Shown: positions 21,233 through 33,090, counted from the first letter of the stretch. The stretch is 60,000 bases of DNA from Symsagittifera roscoffensis (GCF_963678635.1 NC_087070.1:20879461-20939460); one strand, 5' to 3'. Translations and numbers: made by a program. The notes: generated by a model from the letters alone, not told the origin.

Positions 21233-22281
21233 TTAGTTTTCAAAATAGTTCTCCAGGAGAAAAAACTTTTTGTCGGGCACATTATTGACAAGTTTTGCCA
21301 GTGGCGCTAGCAAGAATCGATACGAATCGATGAAACTCAAATTTTCGTAGAGTTTAATGATTTTTCCGTTTTTTTCCGTGTACATTTTAATATATACTGA
21401 GATGGTCAAGGATATATATTTTTCTTCAGATGCGGGTCTTACAGAAAAAGTGTTTTCCAAATCTCTTTTTGCCAACGCTTTGATGATAAAATGTAAGTCA
21501 TAATTTGACAAATTATGAGCTACTACTGGGATGTTATTTGTTATTTTTCTATTAACGTAACACTCATTATAGGCCCAACCCAGGAACTTGTTGGTGTAAT
21601 GACAAGGATCAAGTACCACTTGATGCTTGTGGGAAAAATTGTTCTCGCATATTCAACAAACCGAAGTATCTTCCCGATCTTGGTCTGTTACACCGGTGAA
21701 AGTGTAATATTTTCTATTTTTCTGGATAAATTTGTCTCGCTTTTGATTCAAGAGAGCTAATTAGCTCTTCCAATACGTTCGGTCCTCTTTTAGGCTCAAA
21801 TTTTAACAAATCTTTTTTCCCAAATTCGACTACTGCAAATGCGTAGCCACAAGGTTGATGGATTTCAATTGTTTGCGTGCTAGATTTTTGCGGATCAGGT
21901 TGCGGTCCGTATACTGGTAAGAACAGTGACTCCAAATCAAAGTAGATTACTCTGGGTATGTACCGACGAGCTGTTAAGTTTTTGAACTTGTGGTCATCTT
22001 TTTCTGGCTTGAGCATTGTTATGACGACATCTTCGTCTTGGTAGCATAGTTGTTGATGTCTTCTCAGAGTTTCGATTGAAGCGCATGTGTGGAAACATTT
22101 GCGGCAAATCTCAGATTGGAATCGGTGCACTTTGTGCCGCACGTACTCGACCAGTTTCTGGAGATCACTTACCAACACATTGTGATATTTTGTTCCATCT
22201 GTCAGCAGCAACAAGTCCACAACCAGGCTAGTAGGGAATCTGCTCGACACTATTATGGGCATCAATTCGGCATCGTTGAAC
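21233..22281 (-). pseudogene. polB: PolB exonuclease domain (broken)
   Basis: Downstream of the intron come a CRKC...C-H zinc-knuckle block, the Exo I motif YFDLES (near 21935) and a CGYAFAVVE strand. A frameshift occurs near 21714-21750. A TGA (21653-21655) then interrupts the CxxC of the CENNFSHKHQVV...DPCHYT zinc-binding block. Next come the Exo II motif IPVVAHNLSNYDLHFI (near 21510) and FIDSYRFLLAPLAKLV. The segment toward 21100 is damaged but HYPYSYFSLFEKF is still visible in one frame. Confidence 0.85.
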
Positions 22282-22368
22282 CTGAACAGAAAAACAAATT
22301 TTATATCTTGTTTTGGCGTGAAAAATAAAAGGCGAAAAAGTTATTGTGAGGTTTTAACAATTGCTCAC
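22282..22368 (-). other. Predicted spliceosomal intron in Polinton polB
   Basis: Between the two coding blocks is an 87-base AT-rich segment starting GTGAGC (donor after 22369) and ending TTTTTCTGTTCAG (acceptor before 22281). Removing it joins the frame without loss and completes the expected NVF-R-FNDAELMP sequence. Intron status is inferred from splice consensus, phase and family alignment; no transcript is available. Confidence 0.65.
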
Positions 22369-23400
22369 CGAAAGACGTTGATTTGACAACTGTTCAGTTT
22401 TTCAAATCTGACCATATCCATCACACCCATTGGCATTTTGTATTCCCCATTGATTTTCACAGTTCCTTCTTTGTCCAGATCGTAGGTTGAGACTTTGTTT
22501 TTCTCCAGCCATCGTCTAGATGTGGGGTAGAAGTCGGGCTCATTCACGTTGTGATATGCTGCAACAAAGCAGTATAGAAAACAACGGTCATCATCAGTAT
22601 AGAAAACAACGGTCATCATCATCAATAGTGTTGATATTTATGGGCAGAGTAGAAGCAACGCTGAGTGCATCAGGTAGCTCGAGGTAGGATCCTGCTCTTA
22701 TCGGTGAGAAGGCCGTGAAATTGATTTTCAGTTTTTCAATTCGATCAATTATCCATCCGCTTTCATGAGAAGAGAACGACTTGACTTGTTTGACCATATG
22801 TTGGATCAGTTCCAAGTATTGATTCCCAGCTAATCCCTCGAAATACACTGTCATTGTCTTAGTGTTTAGAAATAGCATGGTCCTTTCGAAGTTTCCAGTG
22901 TCGCCGTCTTGCACAGTGGGAACTTTGATCATCCCCACTTCCACATTCGGACCCTCTTTGACCCTTTCCAGTATGAGAGCATCTATTTCCTCCTTGTTTT
23001 GCATCATGACTTGAAGCAAATCCATTTTTTTCCACCAACTTTTAACTCTGAACGCGCTTTCCGTCGGGGCAGCGGAAGAGCTCGTCTCGATGCCATCCAA
23101 AACTGGCAAGGCGTGCTTCTTCAGCAAACGTTTTTGGTAGCTTTCCGCGGTGAGAAATAATGTATGGCAATAGACACAATGACTATTGGAAGTCATGTCA
23201 TGTGCCAGCTCGACGTGCTCTCGGGCTTCTGACAAACTCTCGAATGATTCGAGAGACTCATCGCAAACAATTTGAGGAGAAGGGCGAGGAAGGATCTTGT
23301 GTACTTTTTGCTCATGTCTTCTCAAGTTCCTTTTAGAGCTCAGTATTTTTCCGCACTGCTGACAAGGAACAGGTGTCGCAGTAGAAGTAGAGTTCGGCAT
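22369..23400 (-). pseudogene. polB: PolB N-terminal zinc-finger region (exon 1)
   Basis: Starts at ATG 23400. Residues about 14-35 form a C2H2 finger (CQQCGKILSSKRNLRRHEQ then H), and a second finger-like CVYC...H lies near residues 80-97. The conserved Polinton pre-exonuclease block follows (ERTMLFLN region, SGWIIDRIEKLKINFTAFSP, SYLELPDAL, ININTIDDDDRCFLY). At 22571-22620 a 25-base unit is tandemly duplicated, so the residues DDDRCFLY appear twice and the frame shifts. The second copy continues as CFVAAYHNVNEPDFYP and ends at N-V-F with a donor CG|GTGAGC at 22368. Outside the duplication the exon is intact. Confidence 0.88.
22571..22620. repeat. 25-bp tandem duplication inside polB
   Basis: Two perfect copies of AGTATAGAAAACAACGGTCA followed by TCATC, at 22571-22595 and 22596-22620. 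Twenty-five is not a multiple of three, so the duplication is a disabling frameshift in an otherwise open stretch. Confidence 0.95.
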
Positions 23401-25344
23401 TATTTGTTGAAGTTTTTGAAGTAATTCAGAAAAATTTCAAGATTGAAGTAAAACTGGTTATGAAGAAGCAAAAACGAGAAGTGACTAGGACTAAAAGCCA
23501 AGAGTTTTGCGAATAAGGACAAGTAAAACCATTAACGATAGTTATACTTCGCCGTCAACTTGACAATAAATACTTTCCTTTCCAAAAACAGGGTTTTTTT
23601 TACACCTTCAGGCTCTATATGTCTCATCACCTTGTTCAAGTGCAAGGATTTTCTAAACTAAAAAATTGATTCATTTACAGCCTCAAACTTGTGCAGTTAA
23701 TTTTAAGGGGTAGCGATAAATTTTTTATTTTTTGGCACTTTTTAGGAGAATGTTTTAGACTTTCAATTAACATTTCAGCACTAAATTACAAAATGTAAAC
23801 CTTAGAATGATTCAGATTCAGTCAAAAATTTCTTCTGACTAATTTTAACTGGGAAGCAATAATTTTTTAATGATTTCAAGCCCACTTTTTGCTTTGCTTA
23901 AGTAGCTAGGATAAAAAGAAGATATATTAAATAGAAATGTAAAGAAATTAAAGCTCTCAACTATAAAAATAAATTGAAATAAGAGATAGTGTTAAAAAAA
24001 CAAAAAAAATTCAAGTTAGATGTCTTGATGATTGCAGATATATGTAAAGCATAGATTGTCATTTGAATATGTTTAAAACATATCGAAATCAATGTTTCCT
24101 TCATGTGATTCAATGTACCGTGAAACATTTCATTTCAAGTCCTTCGAAATATTAAGGCATGGCCGTTCGGTTTAAGGGGTCATAGCTAACCCGGCGTTGC
24201 TCGTCGCTACGCTCCTCGGGAACGCCTCCCGTTCGATAAAATCAAGCGAAAAAAAAATTTCTTTCCAAATTAAAAGAACGCCTCAAACTTATTATGTTCC
24301 GAAAAAAAGGAAAAGTATTTTAACCAAAATCTCTTTGAAATCAATTAACAACAAACCAGTAAGTTTTATTTGATCTCGTGGTCGTGTTCAAAACTTAAAA
24401 TAGAATTTTTAGGAGCTATCTGATGACTAATTAGGACAAGCGTAGAAATTTTAAAAAAATCGTTTATAGCCCAATCAAAGAGATTAGACGCTTAAAAAAT
24501 TGTGATTTTTTGCGAAAAAGTGATTTTTGGGAAAAAACATTAAAAATGAAAATTGGGGAAAAAAATTTTGTCTCCAAATCCATTGAAATTACTCTCAATC
24601 AATTTGCCCTGGTTTTTTAAGCAGGGTTAAGGATCATGTTCATTTTTCGAAGAAAAAAAAACATAATTTTTCATTTTTTCACGTTTTTTACCAAAAAAAT
24701 TGTCAGTTTTACACGCAAAGCATGTATATAAACGAAATGCAAAGCAGAATTATGGCTTAAAACACTCTCTGTCTCTTTGCGTAAGACCTGGCTAACCCCA
24801 CCGGGCACAAAAAAAAATGAGAGAGAGAGCAGAGAGTGTTTGATAAAAAAAGCCATATAAATATGGTTGGACTACCAACAAGAAAATGTTGGACCCTTCC
24901 ATATTTATCTTTTTTTTGAAAAGAGAAGTAATATCCTGATAAAGATATTTCATATGGGTTTCATTAATAAGCAAGCGTAGTTGTCTCTCTCTCTCTCTCA
25001 ATTTTTCTAAAACAACAATTTTAGCTAAAAATTATTCTCGATTAAAGATTTTTTTTTAGTTTTTCAAGTTTTTCTCTAATATTTTGCCAAAAACATTACA
25101 GAGCAAACTTCAATTTATCTATCAAGTGAGATAAAAACTGAGATAGATAAAACACACACGGTCAAGTTGAATCAACTTAAAAATCAATTAAACAAGAATG
25201 AAACTGCAAAATCTTGGAAAAATATTTGAAACAAAGGAAAGTTTTTTGTTTAAGTTATTAGAACTCTCGAAATTGTAGTTTTCTCTTTTTTTGACGCATA
25301 GCAAGCTGCAGTTGGAAGGCTTCCCTGATTAAGGTCTGGAATCA

Positions 25345-25857
25345 CTATATCAATTGTCTCCGCAATCTGTGTCGATGAAACCCGAGCATCCGAATAGGAG
25401 GTTGATTGTTATGGAGTTGAAACAGCTCCCCTAACAAAGAACTCGGGAGACATTGTTGTCGGAATATCCCATTACGCTTCACGCTCTGCACAATCACGAA
25501 AGTATCCCTCCTGATTTTCATACAACGGCAATGACTCGCAGTCGTAGGTGAAGAAAAGCTTGCTGGATAGCTCTCGTGAATAGTGCAACTCTCGCACATT
25601 CTTTTTCGGGTCTGTCAAAGTAGATCGATGTGATCAAGGAGATAGCTCGGTAGCAATAAATGAGTTTTTGCAGTCCTTTCCGCGTTTTGATTGCCGTCGT
25701 TTTTTCGGTGAGCCAAATCATTGAACGGACTTGCTGTAGACGGGGAGAAGTTCTCTTTCTGTTGATGGATGACTGCAATCGATTCTCTCGTATATGTCTG
25801 ATAGATAATTGTTCTTGCTCGATCAGACACTGATTTTATTTGTAAAGGACTAGTCAT
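25345..25857 (-). pseudogene. Unknown ORF, copy 1 (nonsense mutation)
   Basis: Reading starts at a TTG or ATG near 25857 and continues over about 170 codons, interrupted by one TGA near 25615. Copy 3 has CGA at the same place and is open. The product would be basic and rich in Arg, Gln, His and Ser. I recognise no domain. Overlapping frames are also fairly open, so coding status is inferred from the intact copy 3. Confidence 0.35.
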
Positions 25858-26477
25858 GACTTCAAGACGTTTTAAGTTTTCGTTAAATAGTATGACTGAG
25901 TTAGCGAAAAGGAATTAAAAGAATGAAAAGTATCAGAAGTTTATGAATGAGAATGAGATCAGGAAAGAGGTGACATGACTCAATTAGGTCAAAGCTACCA
26001 ATATTTTAACGAGGCTATCAAATTTTATATACTCTTTTACGCACGACGCTCACGGCTATGTTAAGTTTGCATGTGAAAATCCAATTGCTCAGATTTATGT
26101 AATAGCTTTATTATAGTTGCTACGGGCGAATGCACTCAGGTTCAAGTTTTCTTGTTAGTTTGCCAGACATTCTTTAACATGCTGTTAAAGTTTCAATACC
26201 ATGATTGATAGCAGTCATTAAATTTACCGTGATAAAAACAACAATAGAAGAACTTTAGGGTATACCCGGAGGGAAAAAGCAACTAAATACCCGTATAAAA
26301 TTTTGTTTAACGTTAAAGATATTATATCCTTGGTGATTAAATTTTATCATTATGGCTTAAGGTGCTCGTAAAATTGTCACAAACTTTTACTTTGGGAATG
26401 CATGATCTGTCTTGTATACTGTCATCAGTTATTCTTCAACGTTGCACACTAAAAACCAGTTGCTTGTTATTCAATTA

Positions 26478-27060
26478 TTATGTACGCTTCTCTTGAAAAG
26501 GATGTTGACTCTGGCTTTGCTTCAAATGCAAATTTTGCGGTATTCTCCCACTCGAATGAATAAGGTTTTTGCAATCAATCGATTGACAACGAAAAACATT
26601 ATCATGTGTTGGTCGAATTCACAAATTCGATTTAATCAACAAGATGACTTCGAAAGCCTTTGCTGTCCCTTGCTTTCTCTCTAAATTCAAATAATTAATT
26701 TTTGGACTCCTCCAACCATCAACTGTCTGGCCCTCTCATGGAAATTTTAAAAATAGCTGTGAATTATAACTCTAACAACAATCTAGATGTTAGTGCTGTT
26801 CAAGTTCGCAGACAATTGCCTCAAGTTTGCTTCGGCTAATTCTGTACAAACTCAAACTGACATGATTACTAACGTAACAATTGAACGCTTTACTAACATT
26901 TTGAATGGTGAAAAAGCTGCTGAGTTTTCTAGAATAATCGACATAATTTTAAGTGTATATGGTTGTATGGAAATTGATTCAAACACTTTGTTTGTGGAAA
27001 TTTATCATGGAGAAGAAATTCAAGTTTTAAAAATTGCTTTTTTCAGCTCTCTTGTTTTTC
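26478..27060 (+). pseudogene. PC4-like gene remnant and following ORF, copy 1
   Basis: The first 11 codons of the PC4-like gene (MYASLEKDVDS) are present at 26478, then the body of the gene is missing. The join continues with GGCTTTGCTTCAAATGCA, which in copy 3 lies about 480 bases downstream. So the domain was deleted in copies 1 and 2. Beyond it a short frame contains HYHVLVEFTN (26597-26626). Another open frame (26787-27140) is rich in Ile, Asn and Ser and carries no domain. Confidence 0.55.
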
Positions 27061-27326
27061 CAAAAAAAATGTTACTACATCATCGGGAGGCGTTTCCGAG
27101 GAGCGTAATGACGAGCAACGCCGGGTTAGCTATTGCCCGCTAAACCAAATGGCCATGCCTTAATATTTCGAAGGACTTGATATGAAATTTTTCGCGGTTT
27201 ACATAAACTTGCAGAAAAAGAAAATTTGTTGTGAATAAGAAATTTATAAATTTTACAAGAACATCACAAAAATAATTTAAGATAACATATGTTTAGCAAA
27301 CCTTATCGAATCATGATAACGAAATA

Positions 27327-27383
27327 TGAGCTACTACTGGGATGTTATTCGTTGTTTTTCTATTAACGTTACACTCATTATGT
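27327..27383 (-). pseudogene. polB exonuclease fragment at the repeat joint
   Basis: About 57 bases nearly identical to 21515-21572, the part of polB encoding NECYVNRKITNNIPVVAH. It is joined directly to the sequence that lies upstream of the polB start (23434). The joint therefore skips 21.57-23.43 kb, the polB N-terminal half. The same joint occurs at 31342-31400. Confidence 0.85.
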
Positions 27384-29360
27384 AAAATACACTCAAAAAA
27401 ATTCAAGATTGAAGTAAAACTGGTTATGAAGAAACAAAAACGAGAAGTGACTAGGACTAAAAGCCAAGAGTTTTGCGAGTTAACGAGAGTAATACTTCGC
27501 TGGAACTTGACAATAAGTACTTTCCTTTCCAAAAACAGGGTTTAATACAGCTTCAGGCTCTAAATGTCTCATCACCTTGTTCAAGTGCAAGGGTTTTTTA
27601 TATTAAAAAACTGATTCATTTACAGCCTCAAATTTGTGCTGTTAATTTTTTTTAAGGGGTAGCGATAAAATTGTTAAGGTTTGGCACTTTTTAGGAGAAT
27701 GTTTTAGACTTTCAATTAACATTTGAGCACTAAATTTCAAAATTTAAAGCTCAGAATGTTTCAGATTCATTCGAAAACTTTTTCTGACTAGTTTTAACTG
27801 GGAAGCAATAGTTTTTAATGATTTCAAGCCCACTTTTTGGTTTGCTTAAATAGGTATTTAAAATATATATATATATATATATATATGAAGTAGAAGTGTA
27901 GAGAAATTAAAGCTCTCAACTATAAAAATAAATTGAAATAAGAGATAGTGTTAAAAAAACAAAAAAAATTTCAAATTAGATGTCTTGATAATTGCAGATA
28001 TATGATAAGCATAGATTGTCATTTGAATATGTTTAAAACATATCGAAATCAATGTTTCCTTCATGTGATTCAGTGTACCGTGAAACATTTGATATCAAGT
28101 TCTTCGAAATGTTAAGGCATGGCCGTTCGGTTTAAGGGGTCATAGCTAACCCGGCGTTGCTCGCCGCTACGCTCCTCGGGAACGCCTCCCGTTCGGTAAA
28201 GTCAAGCGAAAAAAAAATTTCTTTCCAAATTAAAAGAACGCCTCAAACTTATTATGTTCTGAAAAAAAGGAAAAGTAATTTAACCAAAATGTTTTTGAAA
28301 TCAATTAACAACAAACCAATAAGTTATATTTGATCTCGAGCGCAGTTCTACTGGTCGTGATCAAAAGTAAAAACATATTTTTTAAAATATTTCCTCTTCA
28401 TTTTTTCCGTAAAAACATATTTCTCATTTTAAAATCAGGTGAATATATGATATGAGTTTTAAGCAGCTATCTGATGACTAATTATGACAAGCGTAGAAAT
28501 TTAAAAAATCGTTTATAGCCCAATCAAAGAGATTAGACGCTGAAAAAATTGTGATTTTTTGCGAAAAAGTGATTTTTGGGGAAAAACATTAAAAATGAAA
28601 ATTGGAAAAAAAAATTTTGTCTCCAAATCCGTTGAAACTACTCTCAATCAATTTGCCCTGGTTTTTTAAGCAGGGTTAAGGATCATGTTCATTTTTTGAA
28701 AAAAAAAACATAAATTTTCATTTTTTCACGTTTTCTACCAAAAAATTGTCAGTTTTACACGCAAAGCATGTATATAAACGAAATGCAAAGCAGAATTATG
28801 GCTTAAAACACACTCTGTTATTTTGCGTAGACCTGGCTAACCCCACCGGGCACAAAATAAAATGAGAGAGACAAATAAATATGGTTGGACTACCAACAAG
28901 AAAATGTTGGACCCTTCCATATGTATCTTTCTTTTGAAAAAAAAGTAACATCCTGAAAAGGATATTTCGAATGAGGTTCATCAAAAAGCAAGCGTATTTG
29001 TCTCTCTCTCTCTCATTCTTTCTAAAACAACATTTTTAGCTAAAAATTATTCTCGATTAAAGATTTTTTTTTAGTTTTTCAAGTTTTTCTCTAATATTTT
29101 GCCAAAAACATTACAGAGCAAACTTCAATTTATCTATCAAGTGAGATAAAAACTGGGATAGATAAAACACACACGGTCAAGTTGAATCAACTTAAAAATC
29201 AAACCAAACAAGAATGAAACTGCAAAATCTTGGAATAAAATTTGAAACAAAGGAAAGTTTTTTGTTTAAGTTATTAGAACTCTCGAAATTGTAGTTTTCT
29301 CTTTTTTTGGCGCATAGCAAGCTGCAGTTGGAAGGCTTCCCTGATTAAGGTCTGGAATCA

Positions 29361-29873
29361 CTATATCAATTGTCTCCGCAATCTGTGTCGATGAAACCCG
29401 AGCATCCGAATAGGAGGTTGATTGTTATGGAGTTGAAACTGCTCCCCTAACGAAGAACTCGGGAGACATTGTTGTCGGAATATCCCATTACGCTTCACGC
29501 TCTGCACAATCACGAAAGCATCCCTCCTGATTTTCATACAACGGCATTGACTCGCAGTCGTAGGTGAAGAAAATTTTGCTGGATAGCTCTCGTGAATAGT
29601 GCAACTCTCGCATATTCTTTTTCGGGTCTGTCAAAGTAGATTGATGTGATCAAGGAGATAGCTCGGTAGCAATAAATGAGTTTTTGCAGTCCTTTCCGCG
29701 TTTTGATTGCCGTCGTTTTTTCGGTGAGCCAAATCATTGAACGGACTTGCTGTAGACGGGGAGAAGTTCTCTTTCTGTTGATGGATGACTGCAATCGATT
29801 CTCTCGTATATGTCTGATAGATAATTGTTCTTGCTCGATCAGACACTGATTTTATTTGTAAAGGACTAGTCAT
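29361..29873 (-). pseudogene. Unknown ORF, copy 2 (nonsense mutation)
   Basis: Counterpart of 25345-25857 with the same TGA (near 29631), almost identical in sequence. The shared lesion shows that copies 1 and 2 arose from a common, already broken parent after splitting from copy 3. Confidence 0.35.
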
Positions 29874-30493
29874 GACTTCAAGACGTTTTAAGTTTTCGTT
29901 AAATAGTATGACTGAGTTAGCGAAAAGGAATTAAAAGAATGAAAAGTATCAGAAGTTTATGAATGAGATTGAGATCAGGAAAGAGGTGACATGGCTCAAT
30001 TAGGTCAAAGCTACCAATATTTTAACGAGGCTATCAAATTTTATATACTCTTTTACGCACGACGCTCACGGTTATGTTAAGTTTGCATGTGAAAATCCAA
30101 TTGCTCAGATTTATGTAATAGCTTTATTATAGTTGCTACGGGCGAATGCACTCAGGTTCAAGTTTTCTTGTTAGTTTGCCAGACATTCTTTAACATGCTG
30201 TTAAAGTTTCAATACCATGATTGATAGCAGTCATTAAATTTACCGTAATAAAAACAACAATAGAAGAACTTTAGGGTATATCCGGAGGGAAAAAGCAACT
30301 AAATACCCGTATAAAATTTTGTTTAACGTTAAAGATATTATATCCTTGGTGATTAAATTTTATCATTATGGCTTAAGGTGCTCGTAAAATTGTCACAAAC
30401 TTTTACTTTGGGAATGCATGATCTGTCTTGTATACTGTCATCAGTTATTCTTCAACGTTGCACACTAAAAACCAGTTGCTTGTTATTCAATTA

Positions 30494-31090
30494 TTATGTA
30501 CGCTTCTCTTGAAAAGGATGTTGACTCTGGCTTTGCTTCAAATGCAAATTTTGCGGTATTCTCCCACTCGAATGAATAAGGTTTTTGCAATCAATCGATT
30601 GACAACGAAAAACATTATCATGTGTTGGTCGAATTCACAAATTCGATTTAATCAACAAGATGACTTCGAAAGCCTTTGCTGTCCCTTGCTTTCTCTCTAA
30701 ATTCAAATAATTAATTTTTGGACTCCTCCAACCATCAACTGTCTGGCCCTCTCATGGAAATTTTAAAAATAGCTGTGAATTATAACTCTAACAACAATCT
30801 AGATGTTAGTGCTGTTCAAGTTCGCAGACAATTGCCTCAAGTTTGCTTCGGCTAATTCTGTACAAACTCAAACTGACATGATTACTAACGTAACAATTGA
30901 ACGCTTTACTAACATTTTGAATGGTGAAAAAGCTGCTGAGTTTTCTAGAATAATCGACATAATTTTAAGTGGGTATGGTTGTATGGAAATTGATTCAAAC
31001 ACTTTGTTTGTGGAAATTTATCATGGAGAAGAAATTCAAGTTTTAAAAATTGCTTTTTTCAGCTCTCTTGTTTTTCCAAAAAAAAATGCT
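30494..31090 (+). pseudogene. PC4-like gene remnant and following ORF, copy 2
   Basis: Same deletion structure as copy 1, at an offset of 4,016 bases, with a handful of substitutions. The downstream open frame (30803-31180) runs through the right inverted repeat because of a one-base change in an A-run near 31080. Confidence 0.5.
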
Positions 31091-31341
31091 ACTACACCAT
31101 CGGGAGGCGTTTCCGAGGAGCGTAATGACGAGCAACGCCGGGTTAGCTATTGCCCGCTAAACCAAATGGCCATGCCTTAATATTTCGAAGGACTTGATAT
31201 GAAACTTTTCGCGGTTTACATAAACTTGCAGAAAAAGAAAATTTGTTGTGAATAAGAAATTTATAAATTTTACAAGAACATCAATAAAATAATTTAAGAT
31301 AACATATGTTTAGCAAACCTTATCGAATCATGATCACGAAA

Positions 31342-31400
31342 TATGAGCTACTACTGGGATGTTATTCGTTGTTTTTCTATTAACGTTACACTCATTATGT
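31342..31400 (-). pseudogene. polB exonuclease fragment at the repeat joint (copy 2/3)
   Basis: Second instance of the polB fragment joined to the upstream-of-polB sequence, with the same breakpoints as at 27327-27383. The deletion thus preceded the tandem amplification. Confidence 0.85.
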
Positions 31401-31443
31401 AAAATACACTCGGAAAAAATTCAAGATTGAAGTAAAACTGGTT

Positions 31444-31674
31444 ATGAAGAAACAAAAACGAGAAGTGACTAGGACTAAAAGCCAAGAGTTTTGCGAGTTA
31501 ACGAGAGTTTTACTTCGCCGTGAACTTGACAATAAGTACTTTCCTTTCCAAAAACAGGGTTTAATACAGCTTCAGGCTCTATATGTCTCATCGCCTTGTT
31601 CAAGTGCAAGGGTTTTTTATATTAAAAAACTGATTCATTTACAGCCTCAAATTTGTGCTGTTAATTTTTTTTAA
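31444..31674 (+). CDS. Repeated 76-codon ORF (uncertain)
   Basis: Open frame starting MKKQKREVTRTKSQEF; frameshifted relatives lie at 23463 and 27427. Basic at the start, then mixed, no domain recognised. It lies just upstream of where polB starts on the other strand in copy 1. It could be the start of another Polinton gene or a chance frame in the repeat. Confidence 0.25.
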   Translation: MKKQKREVTRTKSQEFCELTRVLLRRELDNKYFPFQKQGLIQLQALYVSSPCSSARVFYIKKLIHLQPQICAVNFF

Positions 31675-31878
31675 GGGGTAGCGATAAAATTGTTAAGGTT
31701 TGGCACTTTTTAGGAGAATGTTTTAGACTTTCAATTAACATTTGAGCACTAAATTTCAAAATTTAAAGCTCAGAATGTTTCAGATTCATTCTAAAACTTT
31801 TTCTGACTAGTTTTAACTGGGAAGCAATAGTTTTTAATGATTTCAAGCCCACTTTTTGGTTTGCTTAAATAGGTATTT

Positions 31879-31916
<38 letters not shown>

Positions 31917-33052
31917 GTAGAAGTGTAGAGAAATTAAAGCTCTCAACTATAAAAATAAATTGAAATAAGAGATAGTGTTAAAAAAACAAAAAAAATTTCA
32001 AATTAGATGTCTTGATAATTGCAGATATATGATAAGCATAGATTGTCATTTGAATATGTTTAAAACATATCGAAATCAATGTTTCCTTCATGTGATTCAG
32101 TGTACCGTGAAACATTTGATATCAAGTTCTTCGAAATGTTAAGGCATGGCCGTTCGGTTTAAGGGGTCATAGCTAACCCGGCGTTGCTCGCCGCTACGCT
32201 CCTCGGGAACGCCTCCCGTTCGGTAAAGTCAAGCGAAAAAAAAATTTCTTTCCAAATTAAAAGAACGCCTCAAACTTATTATGTTCTGAAAAAAAGGAAA
32301 AGTAATTTAACCAAAATGTTTTTGAAATCAATTAACAACAAACCAATAAGTTATATTTGATCTCGAGCGCAGTTCTACTGGTCGTGATCAAAAGTAAAAA
32401 CATATTTTTTAAAATATTTCCTCTTCATTTTTTCCGTAAAAACATATTTCTCATTTTAAAATCAGGTGAATATATGATATGAGTTTTAAGCAGCTATCTG
32501 ATGACTAATTATGACAAGCGTAGAAATTTAAAAAATCGTTTATAGCCCAATCAAAGAGATTAGACGCTGAAAAAATTGTGATTTTTTGCGAAAAAGTGAT
32601 TTTTGGGAAAAAACATTAAAAATGAAAATTGGAAAAAAAATTTTTGTCTCCAAATCCGTTGAAACTACTCTCAATCAATTTGCCCTGGTTTTTTAAGCAG
32701 GGTTAAGGATCATGTTCATTTTTTGAAAAAAAAAACATAAATTTTCATTTTTTCACGTTTTTTACCAAAAAATTATCAGTTTTACACGCAAAGCATGTAT
32801 ATAAACGAAATGCACAGCAGAATTATGGCTTAAAACACTCTCTGTCTCTTTGCGTAAGACCTGGCTAACCCCACCGGGCACAAAAGAAATGAGAGAGAGA
32901 GCAGAGAGTGTTTGATAAAAAAAGCCATATAAATATGGTTGGACTACCAACAAGAAAATGTTGGACCCTTCCATATTTATCTTTTTTTGAAAAGAGAAGT
33001 AACATCCTGATAAAGATATTTCATATGGGTTTCATTAATAAGCAAGCGTAGT

Positions 33053-33090
<38 letters not shown>

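Larger units (their letters stand above)
18900..23400 (-). mobile_element. polB: Polinton/Maverick DNA polymerase B gene, decayed
   Basis: The whole protein-primed family B DNA polymerase of a Polinton/Maverick element can be followed on the minus strand from an N-terminal zinc-finger region at 23.4 kb to the C-terminus at 18.9 kb. Exonuclease motifs, the palm motif A (DANNLYG), an NS-FGKTME block and the YSDTDS motif C are all readable. Breaks: a 25-bp duplication at 22571-22620, a shift near 21714-21750, an in-frame TGA at 21653-21655, damage at 21100-21230, a shift near 20487, rearrangement at 20090-20270, a shift near 19945, and about 270 foreign bases at 19400-19672. An apparent GT-AG intron of 87 bases splits the gene. 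It belongs with the capsid and protease genes at 35-37.4 kb. Confidence 0.92.
24127..27189. mobile_element. Module bounded by ~105-bp inverted repeats (copy 1)
   Basis: The left arm 24127-24231 (AAGTCCTTCGAAATATTAAG, GGCATGGCC, CTAACCCGGCGTTGCTCG, CGCCTCCCG) reappears inverted at 27084-27189 with roughly 10-15 mismatches. The same pair is found in copy 2 (28083-28199 and 31100-31205); copy 3 keeps only the left arm. The arms are distinctly GC-richer than their surroundings. If AGTCCTTCG is the true end, the AG start resembles Polinton termini, but I could not find target duplications. Confidence 0.7.
23434..27402. repeat. About 4-kb tandem unit, copy 1
   Basis: First of three head-to-tail units running between polB and the protease. 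From ATTTCAAGATTGAAG at 23434 the sequence is repeated at 27403 and 31419 (offset 4,016 bases between the inner parts of copies 1 and 2). Order inside: a 76-codon frame region, AT-rich spacer, left inverted repeat 24127-24231, hairpin region near 24760-24880, minus-strand ORF 25345-25857, plus-strand ORF remnants 26478-27060, right inverted repeat 27084-27189 and a short polB fragment 27327-27383 at the joint. Copy 1 lies right next to the polB start. Confidence 0.9.
27403..31418. repeat. About 4-kb tandem unit, copy 2
   Basis: Nearly identical to copy 1 in its right half. The left half carries a TA microsatellite (27863-27886) and an extra stretch near 28340-28455 that copy 3 shares. The left inverted repeat is at 28083-28199 and the right at 31100-31205. 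The polB fragment recurs at 31342-31400. Confidence 0.9.

Noticed and set aside
27863-27886. TA runs as possible promoter elements
   Set aside because: They are simple microsatellites whose length differs between copies 2 and 3 (31882-31913) and are absent from copy 1.
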